A DNA stretch of 64,000 nucleotides from Nocardia rhamnosiphila NBRC 108938 (GCF_000720425.1 NZ_JOAJ01000003.1:496001-560000), one strand, 5' to 3'. Counted from the first letter of the stretch, positions 38,336-48,293 are shown. Notes: a model not told the origin generated them from the sequence alone. Translations and numbers: made by a program.

Positions 38336-39199
38336 TCAGTCGAGCAGGACCGTGGCGAATGTGGCGATCTGCCGGAACCCGACCGCCCGATAGGCCCGCC
38401 GGGCCACTTCGTTGTAGTCGTTGACGTACAGGCTGGCGGTACGTCCCGAAGCGACAACCGAGTTGGCCACCGCCGCCGTACCCGCCGTGCCCAGGCCCTG
38501 CCCCCGGTATTCCGGATGCACCCAGACGCCCTGGATCTGCCCGGTACGCCGGGACTGCGCCCCCACCTCCGCCTTGAACACGACCTCGCCGTCCTCGAAC
38601 CGTGCCCAGGCCCGGCCGGCTTCGATCAGCCCGGCCACGCGGCGCCGATAGCCGCGGCCCCCGTCACCGGCCCGGGGATCGATCCCGACCTCCTCGATGA
38701 ACATCGCGATCGCCGCCGCGAGATACCGGTCGAGTTCTTCGGGACGGACCTGGCGCACCTGCGGGTCGGCGGCCGATACGGCGGTATCGGTGAGTGCCAG
38801 CAGCGGCTGTGCGCCGCGGACCTCTCGTTCCGGACCCCAATGGTCGGCGAGCATTTCCCACAGCGGCAGCGCGAGTTCCTGCCGACCGACCACCGAGGAG
38901 CACAGCCGGGGCCACCGGATGGCCCGGTCGGCGAAGGCGCGCAGCGCCTCACGGCCGCCGCGCAGCGGAATGAGATTCACCCCGGAGAAGCACAGTGATT
39001 CCGATGGGCCGCCATGACTCCACAGCTCACCCTGGCCGCACCGGTTGTCCAGACCGTATTCCTGTAACCGGGCGGCGACCATGCAGGTGGCCACCGGGTC
39101 ATCGTCGAGGACCCGGAGTACCTGGGCAAGGTCCCGCTTGGCGAGCTGACGCGCGGGAACGTATTTCGCGCGCCGGGTCGGCTCCAGCAGACTCCGCAC
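38336..39199 (-). CDS. GNAT acetyltransferase with DUF4081 domain
   Basis: A 287-residue two-domain protein (position of Rv2867c). Residues about 15-140 form the DUF4081 half; residues about 145-285 form a GNAT domain with the acetyl-CoA loop [18 protein letters not shown] and the C-terminal [18 protein letters not shown]. Substrate unknown. GTG 39199 is the start. It lies just downstream of ispG, as in M. tuberculosis, but here the read-through tail of ispG overlaps its first 101 nt. Confidence 0.88.
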   Translation of the reverse strand: MRSLLEPTRRAKYVPARQLAKRDLAQVLRVLDDDPVATCMVAARLQEYGLDNRCGQGELWSHGGPSESLCFSGVNLIPLRGGREALRAFADRAIRWPRLCSSVVGRQELALPLWEMLADHWGPEREVRGAQPLLALTDTAVSAADPQVRQVRPEELDRYLAAAIAMFIEEVGIDPRAGDGGRGYRRRVAGLIEAGRAWARFEDGEVVFKAEVGAQSRRTGQIQGVWVHPEYRGQGLGTAGTAAVANSVVASGRTASLYVNDYNEVARRAYRAVGFRQIATFATVLLD

Positions 39200-40430
39200 C
39201 TACAACAGCCTGCCATGAACCGCACCGCAACGGTACGAATATCCGGAAAGCGTCCGCGCGGCGCGGCTGGGGCGGGCAGCGCCTACCGGCTCCCCCCGCC
39301 CGGGCGGCGATTGCGCGGGGGGAGCAGCCCCCGCCGAACACCGGGTTACCAGGGCCGGCGGGTCGTCGGCGGGGGCTGGCCCCCCCGCGCCACGGCCCGG
39401 CGGGCGGGGGGAGCCGGTAGGCGCTGCCCGCCCCAGCCGCGAGATCGGCCTCCCGGGCCTCGCCCGGACCGTTCACCACACAGCCCATGACCGCGACCCG
39501 CAGCGGCACCTCGAGGCCGTCCAGACCTGCGGTGACCTCGTCCGCCAGGGTGTACACATCAACCTGCGCGCGACCGCAGGAGGGACAGGACACGATCTCG
39601 AGTTTGCGGGGCCGCAGATTCAGCGACTGCAGGATCTGCGCGCCGACCTTCACTTCCTCGGCCGGGGGTGCGGACAGCGAGACCCGGATGGTGTCGCCGA
39701 TACCCTCGCTCAGCAGCGCGCCGAACGCGACCGCGGACTTCACGGTGCCCTGGAAAGCCGGGCCCGCCTCGGTGACGCCGAGGTGCAGCGGGTAGTCGCA
39801 CTGCGCGGCCAGCTGCCGGTAGGCCTCGACCATCACGACGGGGTCGTTGTGCTTGACCGAGATCTTGATATCGCCGAACCCGTGCTCCTCGAACAGGCTC
39901 GCCTCCCACAGCGCCGACTCCACCAGCGCTTCCGGGGTGGCCTTGCCGTATTTGGCCATCATCCGCTTGTCGAGGGAACCGGCGTTCACCCCGATCCGGA
40001 TCGGGATACCGGCGGCACCGGCCGCCTTGGCGACCTCCGCGACCCGCCCGTCGAACTCCTTGATGTTGCCGGGGTTCACCCGCACCGCCGCGCAGCCCGC
40101 ATCGATGGCGGCGAAGATGTAGCGCGGCTGGAAATGGATATCGGCGATCACCGGGATCTGCGATTTCTTCGCGATCGTGGCCAGTGCGTCGGCATCCTCC
40201 TGCCGCGGGCACGCCACCCGCACGATATCGCAGCCCGACGCGGTGAGTTCCGCGATCTGCTGCAATGTCGCGTTCACATCGTGCGTTTTGGTCGTCGTCA
40301 TCGACTGCACCGAGATCGGGTGGTCGCTGCCCACACCGACACCGCCCACCATCAGCTGGCGGGTTTTACGCCGCGGTGCGAGCACCGCGGCCGGTGCGGT
40401 CGGCATCCCCAATCCGATTGTGCTGGTCAC
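39099..40430 (-). CDS. ispG: IspG (HMBPP synthase) with 3' end replaced by palindromic element
   Basis: 4Fe-4S enzyme of the MEP pathway converting MEcPP to HMBPP. Residues 1-330 match IspG closely: [37 protein letters not shown], and the cluster ligands Cys282 and Cys285 (SCPSCGR) and Cys317 ([10 protein letters not shown], Glu324). After EADL (330) the expected GVASGNGKGQIFV segment and the remaining C-terminal residues are missing; translation enters a 180-bp palindrome and runs on for 113 unrelated residues to a stop at 39099, inside the GNAT gene. Start GTG 40430. Activity is doubtful; a second ispG elsewhere, or an assembly fault at the palindrome, should be considered. Confidence 0.85.
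   Translation of the reverse strand: MTSTIGLGMPTAPAAVLAPRRKTRQLMVGGVGVGSDHPISVQSMTTTKTHDVNATLQQIAELTASGCDIVRVACPRQEDADALATIAKKSQIPVIADIHFQPRYIFAAIDAGCAAVRVNPGNIKEFDGRVAEVAKAAGAAGIPIRIGVNAGSLDKRMMAKYGKATPEALVESALWEASLFEEHGFGDIKISVKHNDPVVMVEAYRQLAAQCDYPLHLGVTEAGPAFQGTVKSAVAFGALLSEGIGDTIRVSLSAPPAEEVKVGAQILQSLNLRPRKLEIVSCPSCGRAQVDVYTLADEVTAGLDGLEVPLRVAVMGCVVNGPGEAREADLAAGAGSAYRLPPPAGPWRGGASPRRRPAGPGNPVFGGGCSPRAIAARAGGAGRRCPPQPRRADAFRIFVPLRCGSWQAVVGAESAGADPAREIRSRASARQAGPCPGTPGPRR
39262..39441. repeat. 180-bp near-perfect palindromic element
   Basis: The outer 41 bp (39262-39302) are exactly complementary to 39401-39441. After about ten weakly matching positions the match resumes, including GGGGGG and CAGCCCCCGCCGA, to within a few bases of the centre near 39351. 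Both outer ends are CGCG, which could be a target duplication. There is no coding capacity. It looks like a MITE or cruciform-forming repeat and interrupts ispG. I did not find a second copy in this window. Confidence 0.9.
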
Positions 40431-40610
40431 TTTCGGCTGCCTACTTTCGTACTGGTCCGGCCGGTCGGTGCCGAGTGTAGTCGCGCCCCGACCGGGGGCC
40501 GCCGAGACATGGACAACAGTCGTGACCGGCACCGGCACGTCACCGGCACGTCACCCGGCCGTAGCCCGCGGTGCCTCGCGCCGCAGCGCAGCCTGCGGAG
40601 AAAGCGCTGA

Positions 40611-40877
40611 TTACCGGGGCTTGCGGCGCAGCACGATATCGCGGATCACGAGCACCGCCAGGGCGGCGGCGAATCCGATGAGGTACAGGTCCTCGACCTT
40701 GCCGTGGTGATTGCCCTTGAGCATGCCCAGCAGGATGACGATCACCACGACCGCGGCCACCTGGAACGTCCGGCGGGATTCCCCGCTCCAGCCCCAGGCC
40801 GCCGACGGAACCTCTGCGGGGTCCACCTTGGTGACGACAGCTTTGTCGCTGGTGGGTTCGACTTCCGTGGCGGCCAC
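40611..40877 (-). CDS. DUF2631 small membrane protein
   Basis: An 88-residue protein of the actinobacterial DUF2631 family. An N-terminal hydrophilic part ([20 protein letters not shown]) precedes two hydrophobic helices ([31 protein letters not shown]) and a basic tail, so it is an inner-membrane hairpin protein. GTG 40877 has GGAGGAG upstream. It lies between ispG (same strand) and dxr (divergent, 95 nt). Function unknown. Confidence 0.85.
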   Translation of the reverse strand: MAATEVEPTSDKAVVTKVDPAEVPSAAWGWSGESRRTFQVAAVVVIVILLGMLKGNHHGKVEDLYLIGFAAALAVLVIRDIVLRRKPR

Positions 40878-40972
40878 GATCGCTCCTCCTCGAGAGAACG
40901 GATACTGCCCGATATCGTGGCATACGACCGCCCGTCGTAGCCAGCAGGGGCACGGTCGGTGACAATGGGCAG

Positions 40973-42112
40973 GTGTCAGATCTCCGCAGAGTCCTCCTGC
41001 TCGGCAGCACCGGTTCCATCGGCACCCAGGCGCTCGAGGTGATCGCCGCGAACCCGGACAGATTCGAAGTCGTCGGGCTGGCCGCGGGTGGCGGGAACAC
41101 CGGATTGCTCGCCGCGCAGATGGCCGCCACCGGCACGACCGCCGTGGCCGTGGCCGACCCGGTCGCCGGGGCCGAACTGGGAGTCCCGTTGACCGGGGCG
41201 GGCGCGGTGACCGAACTGGTCCGGCGCACCGAGGCCGACATCATACTCAACGCGCTGGTCGGATCCCTGGGCCTGGAGCCGACGCTGGCCGCGCTGGAAA
41301 GCGGCGCGACGCTGGCGCTGGCGAACAAGGAGTCGCTGGTGGCGGGCGGCTCGCTGGTCACCCGGGCGGCGCGTCCGGGCCAGCTGGTGCCGGTCGATTC
41401 GGAGCATTCGGCGCTGGCCCAGTGCCTGCGCGGCGGGCGGGCCGACGAGGTCGCCACCCTGGTTCTGACCGCCTCCGGTGGGCCGTTCCGCGGCTGGACC
41501 ACCGAGATGCTGGACGGGGTGAACCCCGCCGAGGCGAAAACCCACCCGACCTGGTCCATGGGCCCGATGAACACCCTGAACTCGGCCTCGCTGGTCAACA
41601 AGGGCCTGGAACTGATCGAAACGCATCTGCTGTTCGGAATCCCCTACGACCGCATCGAGGTCACCGTGCACCCGCAATCGATCGTGCACTCCATGGTCAC
41701 CTTCACCGACGGCTCCACCCTCGCCCAGGCCAGCCCGCCCGATATGAAGCTGCCGATCGCCCTGGCGCTGGGCTGGCCGGATCGCGTACCGGGGGCCGCC
41801 ACGCCGTGTGATTTCGGCACCGCCGCCACCTGGACCTTCGAACCCGTGGACAACGCCGTGTTCCCAGCCGTGGAATTGGCCCGGGAAGCCGGTACCGCGG
41901 GCGGCTGCGTCACCGCCGTGTACAACGCCGCCAACGAGGTCGCGGTACAGGCCTTCCTGGACGGCCGGATCCGCTTCCCGGAGATCGTGCGCACCGTGGA
42001 GCAGGCGGTACGCGACGCCGACCGGTGGCGCGCCGAACCCACCGAACTCGCCGAGGTACTCGCGGCCGACGAGTGGGCACGCGACCGTGCCCGTACCCTC
42101 GTACAGCGGTAA
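40973..42112 (+). CDS. dxr: 1-deoxy-D-xylulose 5-phosphate reductoisomerase
   Basis: NADPH-dependent enzyme forming MEP from DXP, the first committed step of the MEP isoprenoid pathway; 379 residues. NADPH motif [17 protein letters not shown]; metal and substrate motifs [34 protein letters not shown] and [15 protein letters not shown]-terminal [16 protein letters not shown] 40973 is the start. In M. tuberculosis dxr-rip1-ispG read in one direction; here dxr and rip1 read opposite to ispG. Confidence 0.96.
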   Translation: MSDLRRVLLLGSTGSIGTQALEVIAANPDRFEVVGLAAGGGNTGLLAAQMAATGTTAVAVADPVAGAELGVPLTGAGAVTELVRRTEADIILNALVGSLGLEPTLAALESGATLALANKESLVAGGSLVTRAARPGQLVPVDSEHSALAQCLRGGRADEVATLVLTASGGPFRGWTTEMLDGVNPAEAKTHPTWSMGPMNTLNSASLVNKGLELIETHLLFGIPYDRIEVTVHPQSIVHSMVTFTDGSTLAQASPPDMKLPIALALGWPDRVPGAATPCDFGTAATWTFEPVDNAVFPAVELAREAGTAGGCVTAVYNAANEVAVQAFLDGRIRFPEIVRTVEQAVRDADRWRAEPTELAEVLAADEWARDRARTLVQR

Positions 42113-42237
42113 CCGATGTCTCGGATGGTCGAGGCACCGCGCGCGGGCGGTTACTGTGGACACGTGCTCGCGGCCGCTCCGGTCTCTGTGCGGGCCGGGA
42201 GTAATGATCTGCGCACCGCAGGAGGGCTGTAGACCAC

Positions 42238-43440
42238 ATGCTGTTCGTGTTGGGGTTCGTGCTGTTCGCCCTCGGCATCACGATTTCGATCGCGCTGCAC
42301 GAATGCGGGCACATGTGGACCGCTCAGGCCACCGGTATGAAAGTGCGCCGGTACTTCATCGGGTTCGGCCCGAAGATGTTCTCCTTCCGGCGCGGCGAAA
42401 CCGAATACGGCGTCAAATGGCTGCCGCTCGGCGGGTTCTGCGATATCGCCGGAATGACCGCGCTCGACGAACTGGAACCCGAAGAGGTCGACCGGGCCAT
42501 GTACCGGCAGGCCACCTGGAAACGACTCGTGGTGATGTCCGGCGGTATCGGGATGAATTTCCTGCTCGGCTTCCTGCTGATCGTCGTGCTGGCGGTCGGC
42601 TGGGGTCTGCCGAACCTGAACCAGCCGCCGGAGACCACGATCGGCGATATGAGCTGCGTGGCGCCGCAGAACCCCGACCGCACCCTCGGCGCCTGTACCG
42701 GCCCCGGCCCCGCCCAGCGCGCCGGCCTCCAACGAGGCGATGTGGTCACCGCGATCAACGGCGAGAGCGTGGACACCTGGGAGGAGTTCCAGACCCGCAC
42801 CCAGCAGCAGAACGGACCGTTCACCTACACCGTCGACCGCGACGGGCAGACGCTGACCCTCGAGGTCGTCCCGGAACAGGCCATGCGCTACCCACGGGAC
42901 GGCGGCCCCGGCCGCGAGGTGAGCGTCGTCGGTGTCGGCCAGGAGTTCTACGAACCGGTCCAGTACAGCGTCCTCGGCGCGATTCCCGCGTCGGCCGCTT
43001 TCACCGGGGAGATGTTCATCCGCACCTTCCAGTCGCTGGCGCAGATGCCGGCCAAGGTGGCCTCGCTGTGGGAGGCGGTCACCGGCGGCGAGCGCGACCG
43101 GGAGACCCCGGTCAGTGTGTACGGCGCCAGCAAGATCGGTGGCGAAACCGCCGAGCGCGGTTACTGGAACGCCTTCATCCTCATTCTGGCCAGCTTGAAC
43201 TTCTTCCTGGGCGCATTCAATATCCTGCCGCTGCTGCCGCTGGACGGTGGCCATATCGCGGTGGTGCTCTACGAGAAGATCCGCAACACCATCCGCGGTT
43301 GGAAGGGACTGGCCCCCGGCGCCCCGGTGGACTACCTGAAACTGCTCCCGCTCACCTATGTCGCGGTCGTCGTCGGTGGCGCCTACATGCTGCTCACCCT
43401 CGCTGCCGACATCGTCAATCCCATCCAGCTCTTTCCCTGA
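42238..43440 (+). CDS. rip1: Site-2 intramembrane protease Rip1 (RseP family)
   Basis: Membrane zinc protease that cleaves anti-sigma factors and other membrane proteins; 400 residues. Zinc motif HECGH at residues 21-25 in TM1; GFGPKMFSFRRGETEYGVKWLPLGGF after it; a PDZ domain around residues 140-215 (QRAGLQRGDVVTAINGESV); second metal motif NILPLLPLDGGH in a late TM. ATG 42238 is the start. It follows dxr by 125 nt. Its stop is followed, in the same frame, by a coding-like stretch with stop codons (separate entry). Confidence 0.95.
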   Translation: MLFVLGFVLFALGITISIALHECGHMWTAQATGMKVRRYFIGFGPKMFSFRRGETEYGVKWLPLGGFCDIAGMTALDELEPEEVDRAMYRQATWKRLVVMSGGIGMNFLLGFLLIVVLAVGWGLPNLNQPPETTIGDMSCVAPQNPDRTLGACTGPGPAQRAGLQRGDVVTAINGESVDTWEEFQTRTQQQNGPFTYTVDRDGQTLTLEVVPEQAMRYPRDGGPGREVSVVGVGQEFYEPVQYSVLGAIPASAAFTGEMFIRTFQSLAQMPAKVASLWEAVTGGERDRETPVSVYGASKIGGETAERGYWNAFILILASLNFFLGAFNILPLLPLDGGHIAVVLYEKIRNTIRGWKGLAPGAPVDYLKLLPLTYVAVVVGGAYMLLTLAADIVNPIQLFP

Positions 43441-43770
43441 TCGCGCACGGGTGACGACACGGCCGGCCTGCACAGCGATCTACGAGGCGAGACCGAACCG
43501 TTGACCTTCGACCGGTACCGCGAGCTGATGCTGAACTGAGTGCCCGGGCCGACACCGGACGAACCGGGCCCGGCGTCCCCGGCCACGGTCACCTACGAAC
43601 TCGCCGGGCCCCACGCCGGCGACCTCCGGAGAATGATCGAACGGCGGTAGACGTATCGAGAGATCGCCCCCGGGCATCGCAATCGGTGGGCCGAGACAGT
43701 CGTTTGCGGGAATCATTGCGACCGTTCGGAGGTGGTGAAGACCCGCACCTATCTACGGGCCACTTCCTAA
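43441..43770 (+). pseudogene. Decayed coding-like remnant after rip1
   Basis: One reading frame, continuous with rip1, keeps high third-position GC and protein-like composition over 110 codons but is broken by TGA (43537) and TAG (43648) before TAA (43768). Segments read GETEPLTFDRYRELMLN, ATVTYELAGPHAGDLRRM and ETVVCGNHCDRSEVVKTRTY. I do not recognise the family. It may be the remnant of a lost gene or an old extension at a rearrangement point. The alternative is chance composition in GC-rich DNA. Confidence 0.35.
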
Positions 43771-44978
43771 CGCGCTCTGGTGTCCTTGCCCTCGATGACA
43801 TCCACGACGTATTCGGCGATCGCCAGCGAGGAGGTCGCCGCGGGTGACGGGGCGTTGCGAACAGCCGTCACCGGGCCGAGCCGGTCGATCCGGAAATCGT
43901 CGACGAGGCTGCCGTCGGCATCGAGGGCCTGGGCCCGGACCCCGGAACCACCTCGCACCACATCCGCGGCACCGACGGCCGGAATGTAGCGCTGCGCCCT
44001 GCGCATGTACGCGGCCACCGACAGCGAGCCGTACATCTCCTCGATCCCGGTCCGCCAGTGCTGCCGCGCCATCCGGCGGAACCCCGGCCAGCGCACGGTC
44101 TCCGCGAGATCGCGCATCGAGAAGTCCCCGCGCCGATAGCCTTCCCGGGCGAACGCGAGTACCGCGTTGGGGCCGACCTCCACCGTCCCGGACACCCGCC
44201 GCGTGAAATGCACCCCCAGAAACGGGTACCGCGGATCCGGTACCGGATACACCAGCCCGCGCACCATATCCGCCTTCTCGGCGACCACATTCATGTATTC
44301 GCCCCGGAACGGCACGATCCGCGGGCCGGGGTCGGCGCCCGCCAGCCCGGCCACCGTATCGGCGTGCAACCCCGCGCAGATCACCGTTCGGTCCGCGCGC
44401 AGCGCCCCCTCGCCCGTCACCAGCTCGATCCCTCCTGCTGTCCGGGTGATTCGGTGCACGGCGCACGACAACCGCACCTCCCCACCCGATTTCACCAGAT
44501 CCGCGGCGAAGGACTCCGCCACCCGACGGAAATCGGTGATGGCGGTGTGCGGTGAATACAGCGCGGCGATTCCTTCGGCGGACGGTTCGATCTCGCGGAT
44601 CTCCGCCTGATCCACCCGGCGCAGCCCCGGGACCGCATTGTCCCCCGCCCGTGCCTGTAACGCCTCGAGCCGGGGTATTTCGTCGTCGTCCACCGCGATG
44701 ACGAGTTTGCCGCATTCGTCATAGGGCAGTTCGTGTTCGGCACAGTAGTCCCGCAGCAGCGATCGGCCCCGCGCGCACAGGACGGCCTTCAGGCTTCCCG
44801 GCTGGTAGTAGATCCCGGCGTGCACCACTCCCGAGTTGTGGCCGGTCTGATGCGCCGCGACCCGATTCTCCTTCTCCAACACCACGATCCGGTCGGCCGG
44901 ACGGCGGCGGGCGAGTTCCCGTCCGATGGCCAGCCCGACTATCCCCGCCCCGACGATCGCGACAACCTGCTCACCCAT
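43767..44978 (-). CDS. lhgO: L-2-hydroxyglutarate oxidase-like FAD enzyme
   Basis: A 403-residue FAD-dependent oxidoreductase of the DAO family, closest in pattern to L-2-hydroxyglutarate oxidase (LhgO), which makes 2-oxoglutarate. FAD motif VAIVGAGIVGLAIGRELARR; AHQTGHNSGVVHAGIYY; YDECGKLVIAVD; VPFRGEYMNV; HFTRRVSGTVEVGPNAVLA. ATG 44978 is the start. Sits alone between the rip1 remnant and the Uma2 gene, 52 nt downstream of the latter on the same strand. Confidence 0.87.
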   Translation of the reverse strand: MGEQVVAIVGAGIVGLAIGRELARRRPADRIVVLEKENRVAAHQTGHNSGVVHAGIYYQPGSLKAVLCARGRSLLRDYCAEHELPYDECGKLVIAVDDDEIPRLEALQARAGDNAVPGLRRVDQAEIREIEPSAEGIAALYSPHTAITDFRRVAESFAADLVKSGGEVRLSCAVHRITRTAGGIELVTGEGALRADRTVICAGLHADTVAGLAGADPGPRIVPFRGEYMNVVAEKADMVRGLVYPVPDPRYPFLGVHFTRRVSGTVEVGPNAVLAFAREGYRRGDFSMRDLAETVRWPGFRRMARQHWRTGIEEMYGSLSVAAYMRRAQRYIPAVGAADVVRGGSGVRAQALDADGSLVDDFRIDRLGPVTAVRNAPSPAATSSLAIAEYVVDVIEGKDTRAR

Positions 44979-45030
44979 GTATTCGTTCCCCTCACACCAT
45001 GTTCGACTGCACCCGGTCCGGATCCGGCTC

Positions 45031-45621
45031 TCAGGGCTGTTCCAGCGAATCGAAGGGGATCGTCACCTCGACCGGCTCGTCCAGCAGCAGCACTCGGCGG
45101 TGGACGGTGTGCACCAAGTACCGTCGCCCGGACCGGTCCAGGCGGTATTCCTCGATCTCCTCCATCCTGTCTTCCTTCTGGTCGAGCCGGATGATCAGGT
45201 AGCGGGGAATACCCGCAGCCGCATACTGGATTCGCTTGTCGGTGATATCGACATCGATGGTGGTTCCGGAGGTGACCTCGACGATCAGCAAAATGTGATC
45301 GCGCACCGTATTGACGTCGTACGGTTCACAGTCACGAATCCAGATATCCGGATACCGGATGTTCAGCCGTCGATCCGCGGCGGGTGAATCCGAGTCGGCG
45401 AACCGCGCGGCGATATCGGAATCGACGACCATGTACGGACCACCTTCCCGGCGTCCACTTTCGAGTAGGCCGGCCAGCCGCCGAATAACTCTGCTGTGCA
45501 GCGGACTCTGGGCCATGAGCCGTATGATTCGGCCGTCGACGATCTCGATATCACCGAGTTCGGCCGTCGCACCGTCGGCGAACTCCTCGGCGGTGAGGCG
45601 CAGCTCGTCGGGGGCGCTCAT
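45031..45621 (-). CDS. Uma2-family putative endonuclease
   Basis: A 196-residue protein of the Uma2/DUF820 family, a PD-(D/E)XK-like fold widespread in actinobacteria and cyanobacteria with poorly known function. Family pattern: LGDIEIVDGRI near residue 22, IRYPDIWIRD, then LLIVEVTSGTTIDVDITDK and YAAAGIPRYLIIRLD. ATG 45621. It stands between lhgO and rlmN, all on the reverse strand. A nuclease role is inferred from fold only. Confidence 0.85.
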   Translation of the reverse strand: MSAPDELRLTAEEFADGATAELGDIEIVDGRIIRLMAQSPLHSRVIRRLAGLLESGRREGGPYMVVDSDIAARFADSDSPAADRRLNIRYPDIWIRDCEPYDVNTVRDHILLIVEVTSGTTIDVDITDKRIQYAAAGIPRYLIIRLDQKEDRMEEIEEYRLDRSGRRYLVHTVHRRVLLLDEPVEVTIPFDSLEQP

Positions 45622-45711
45622 GCAGGCATCATGTCAGGTCGGGTGGTAACGGGCCACTGCGAAGCCCCCTGCCCGGCTGCCCACAGCGAAGGCTCTCGTA
45701 CCGATTGGAAC

Positions 45712-46821
45712 TCAGCCCTCCGCCGCCAGCTGGCCACAGGCCGCGGCGATCTCCTGGCCCCGGGTGTCGCGGACCGTGCACGGCACGCCCTGCGCCTCGA
45801 CCCGGCGCACGAACTCCCGTTCCACCGGCTTGGGGCTGGCATCCCATTTGCTGCCGGGGGTGGGATTCAGCGGAATGACATTGACGTGCACGCGGGACCC
45901 CAGCGCCTTGTGCAGTTTCTGGCCCAGCATCTCCGCACGCCACGGCTGGTCGTTGATATCCCGGATGAGCGCATACTCGATGGATACCCGCCGGCCGGAT
46001 TTGTCGGCGTAGTAGCGAGCGGCGTCGAGCACTTCCGAAACCGGCCAGCGGTTGTTCACCGGAACCAGGGTGTCGCGCAGTTCGTCGTCCGGGGTGTGCA
46101 GGGATACCGCGAGCGTCACCGAGAGGTCCTCATCGGCGAGTTTGCGGATCGCGGGAGCCAGACCGACCGTCGACACCACCACATTGCGCTGCGAGATACC
46201 GAGACCGTCGGGGGCGGGCGAGGTGATGCGGCGTACCGCATTCACCACCCGCTTGTAGTTCGCCAGCGGCTCGCCCATTCCCATGAACACGATGTTCGAC
46301 AGGCGCCCGGGACCGCCGGAGACAGCGCCGTCCCGCAGATCGGCCGCCGCGGCGCGGACCTGATCGACGATCTCGGCGGTCGAAAGGTTTCGGTTCAGCC
46401 CGCCCTGCCCTGTCGCGCAGAAGGGGCAGGCCATACCGCAGCCGGCCTGACTGGAGATGCACAGCGTGGCCCGATCCGGGTAACGCATGAGCACGCTTTC
46501 CAGCAGGGTCCCGTCCCCGGCCCGCCACAGCGTCTTCCGGGTCTCCCCGGCATCACAGGCGATCTGCCGGATCGGCGTGAGCAGCGGCGGGAACAACGCC
46601 TCCGCCACTTTCTCCCGGACCGCGGCCGGTAGGTCGGTCATCTCCGCCGGATCGGCCTGCAACCGCCCGTAGTACTGGCGCGCGAGCTGGTCGGCGCGGA
46701 ACTTCGGCAGGCCCAGCTCGGCCATCGCGGCACGGCGGCCGTCGGCGTCGAGGTCGGCCAGATGGCGCGGCGGCATCCCACGGCGCGGTGCGTCGAAAAC
46801 CAGGGGCAAAGAGGCGGTCAT
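45712..46821 (-). CDS. rlmN: Dual-specificity 23S rRNA/tRNA m2A methyltransferase RlmN
   Basis: Radical-SAM enzyme that methylates C2 of adenosine in 23S rRNA (A2503) and some tRNAs; 369 residues. The 4Fe-4S motif is [11 protein letters not shown] (CxxxCxxC). [17 protein letters not shown] and [14 protein letters not shown] are conserved. The second catalytic Cys is in IAAACGQLA near the C terminus. ATG 46821 has AGGA just upstream. It diverges from the LapA-like gene with a 129-nt shared promoter region. Confidence 0.95.
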   Translation of the reverse strand: MTASLPLVFDAPRRGMPPRHLADLDADGRRAAMAELGLPKFRADQLARQYYGRLQADPAEMTDLPAAVREKVAEALFPPLLTPIRQIACDAGETRKTLWRAGDGTLLESVLMRYPDRATLCISSQAGCGMACPFCATGQGGLNRNLSTAEIVDQVRAAAADLRDGAVSGGPGRLSNIVFMGMGEPLANYKRVVNAVRRITSPAPDGLGISQRNVVVSTVGLAPAIRKLADEDLSVTLAVSLHTPDDELRDTLVPVNNRWPVSEVLDAARYYADKSGRRVSIEYALIRDINDQPWRAEMLGQKLHKALGSRVHVNVIPLNPTPGSKWDASPKPVEREFVRRVEAQGVPCTVRDTRGQEIAAACGQLAAEG

Positions 46822-46950
46822 AGTCCTACCAGTGTGTCATCTCGGTGAATGTGACCCGTGCCGAGCCGCCCCGCGACGGGAGCCGGGCCGATATCGACCG
46901 GCGGGCCGGAAATCCGTGCGCAGTCGATAGCTGTCGGCAATCATCGATAT

Positions 46951-47340
46951 ATGGCGACTTCTGACGAACCGACACCCGAGACCCGCGCGCTACCGAAAGA
47001 GCCACCCACGACCCCACCGGGCGCACCCACCGGAGGGAAACCCGCACCCGATGCTACCGGCCGCACACCGGCGGTCGACACCCATCGACGCAAGGAGGTG
47101 GAGAAGTCCCGGGTGGGCAACGCCTGGGTCGCGCTGATCGTGGCGGCGCTGCTCGGTATCGTCCTGCTGATCTTCATCCTGCAGAATTCGGAGAGCACCG
47201 AGGTGGAGATGCTCTTCTGGAACTTCTCGCTACCGCTGGGCGTGACGATCCTGCTGTCGGTGATCGCCGGAGCCCTGGTGATGGCGTTGGTGGGCGGGGT
47301 CCGCATCGTCCAGTTGCGCCGTGCGGTACACCGCGACTGA
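46951..47340 (+). CDS. LapA-domain (DUF1049) membrane protein
   Basis: A 129-residue protein with a hydrophilic Pro/Thr-rich N-terminal half, then two transmembrane helices (ALIVAALLGIVLLIFIL; ILLSVIAGALVMALVG) separated by NSESTEVEMLFWNFSLPLG, the LapA/DUF1049 signature. E. coli LapA takes part in lipopolysaccharide assembly control; in actinobacteria the role is unknown. ATG 46951 is the first start with the proper N terminus. Its stop is 2 nt from that of the convergent cdsA. Confidence 0.85.
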   Translation: MATSDEPTPETRALPKEPPTTPPGAPTGGKPAPDATGRTPAVDTHRRKEVEKSRVGNAWVALIVAALLGIVLLIFILQNSESTEVEMLFWNFSLPLGVTILLSVIAGALVMALVGGVRIVQLRRAVHRD

Positions 47341-47342
47341 CC

Positions 47343-48293
47343 TCAGAGCAGGGTGCTGAGCACCAGCCACGATACGAACGCCGAGGGCAGCATCGAATCG
47401 AGCCTGTCCATGATGCCGCCGTGCCCGGGCAGCATGGTGCCCATATCCTTGATGCCCAGCTCGCGTTTGATCTGCGATTCGACCAGATCTCCCAGCGTCG
47501 CCACGACGACCAGGCCGATACCGAGCACCACACCGATCATGGAATTGGCTTCGAGCAGCAGGGTGACGGTGAGCAGGCCGCCGATGATCGCGAAGACCAG
47601 CGAACCGCAGAAACCTTCCCAGGACTTCTTCGGGCTGATCGACGGCACCATGGGATGGCGGCCGAACAGCACCCCGGCGACATAACCGCCGACATCGGAG
47701 CACACCACCAGGATCATGAAGGTCAGCACCCGCAGATTGCCGTCCGGCTCCTCGAGCAGGAGCAGTACCGCGAACGAGGCCAGCAGCGGGATCCACGCCA
47801 GGGTGAACACCGTGATGGCGGTATCCCGCAGGAAATTGCGCGGGGCGGTGCGCAGACCGTGGTCGAACAATCGCCAGACCATGCAGACCAGCGCCGTCGC
47901 CGCGAATGCCCCGGTCACCCCGCCCGGACCGAACGGCCAGCCCAGCCAGAACACCGCCTGACCGCCGACGATCAACGGAGTGCGCGGTACCAGCACATCG
48001 GCTTCCCGCAGCCGCTTGGCGACCTCCCAGGTGGCAATACCGACCGCGACCCCGGCGACGCCGATGAACACCTTGGGCACCAACAGCAGGACAGCGATGC
48101 ACAACACCCCGAGGGTCGTGCCGACCGCCAGGGCCGCGGGTAAGTTCCGGCCGGCACGCGACCCCCGGCGCTCGGCGCCTCCGGAGGCTCCGGTCGGTGC
48201 CGGTGTCGGTTCGGATATGCCCTCGGCCGGCGGCTGCGGTCGGGCCGCACCGGTCGCGGCGGCTTTCTCGGCCACGATTGTCCCGTCGCTCAA
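47343..48293 (-). CDS. cdsA: Phosphatidate cytidylyltransferase
   Basis: Membrane enzyme making CDP-diacylglycerol from phosphatidate and CTP; 316 residues, about eight TM helices after an N-terminal hydrophilic tail of about 50 residues. Signature regions: CSDVGGYVAGVLFGRHP, ISPKKSWEGF and KDMGTMLPGHGGIMDRLDS. The start is TTG 48293, since no ATG or GTG fits; a weak ribosome site makes this uncertain. The 251 nt to frr contain no gene I can support. Confidence 0.93.
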   Translation of the reverse strand: MSDGTIVAEKAAATGAARPQPPAEGISEPTPAPTGASGGAERRGSRAGRNLPAALAVGTTLGVLCIAVLLLVPKVFIGVAGVAVGIATWEVAKRLREADVLVPRTPLIVGGQAVFWLGWPFGPGGVTGAFAATALVCMVWRLFDHGLRTAPRNFLRDTAITVFTLAWIPLLASFAVLLLLEEPDGNLRVLTFMILVVCSDVGGYVAGVLFGRHPMVPSISPKKSWEGFCGSLVFAIIGGLLTVTLLLEANSMIGVVLGIGLVVVATLGDLVESQIKRELGIKDMGTMLPGHGGIMDRLDSMLPSAFVSWLVLSTLL

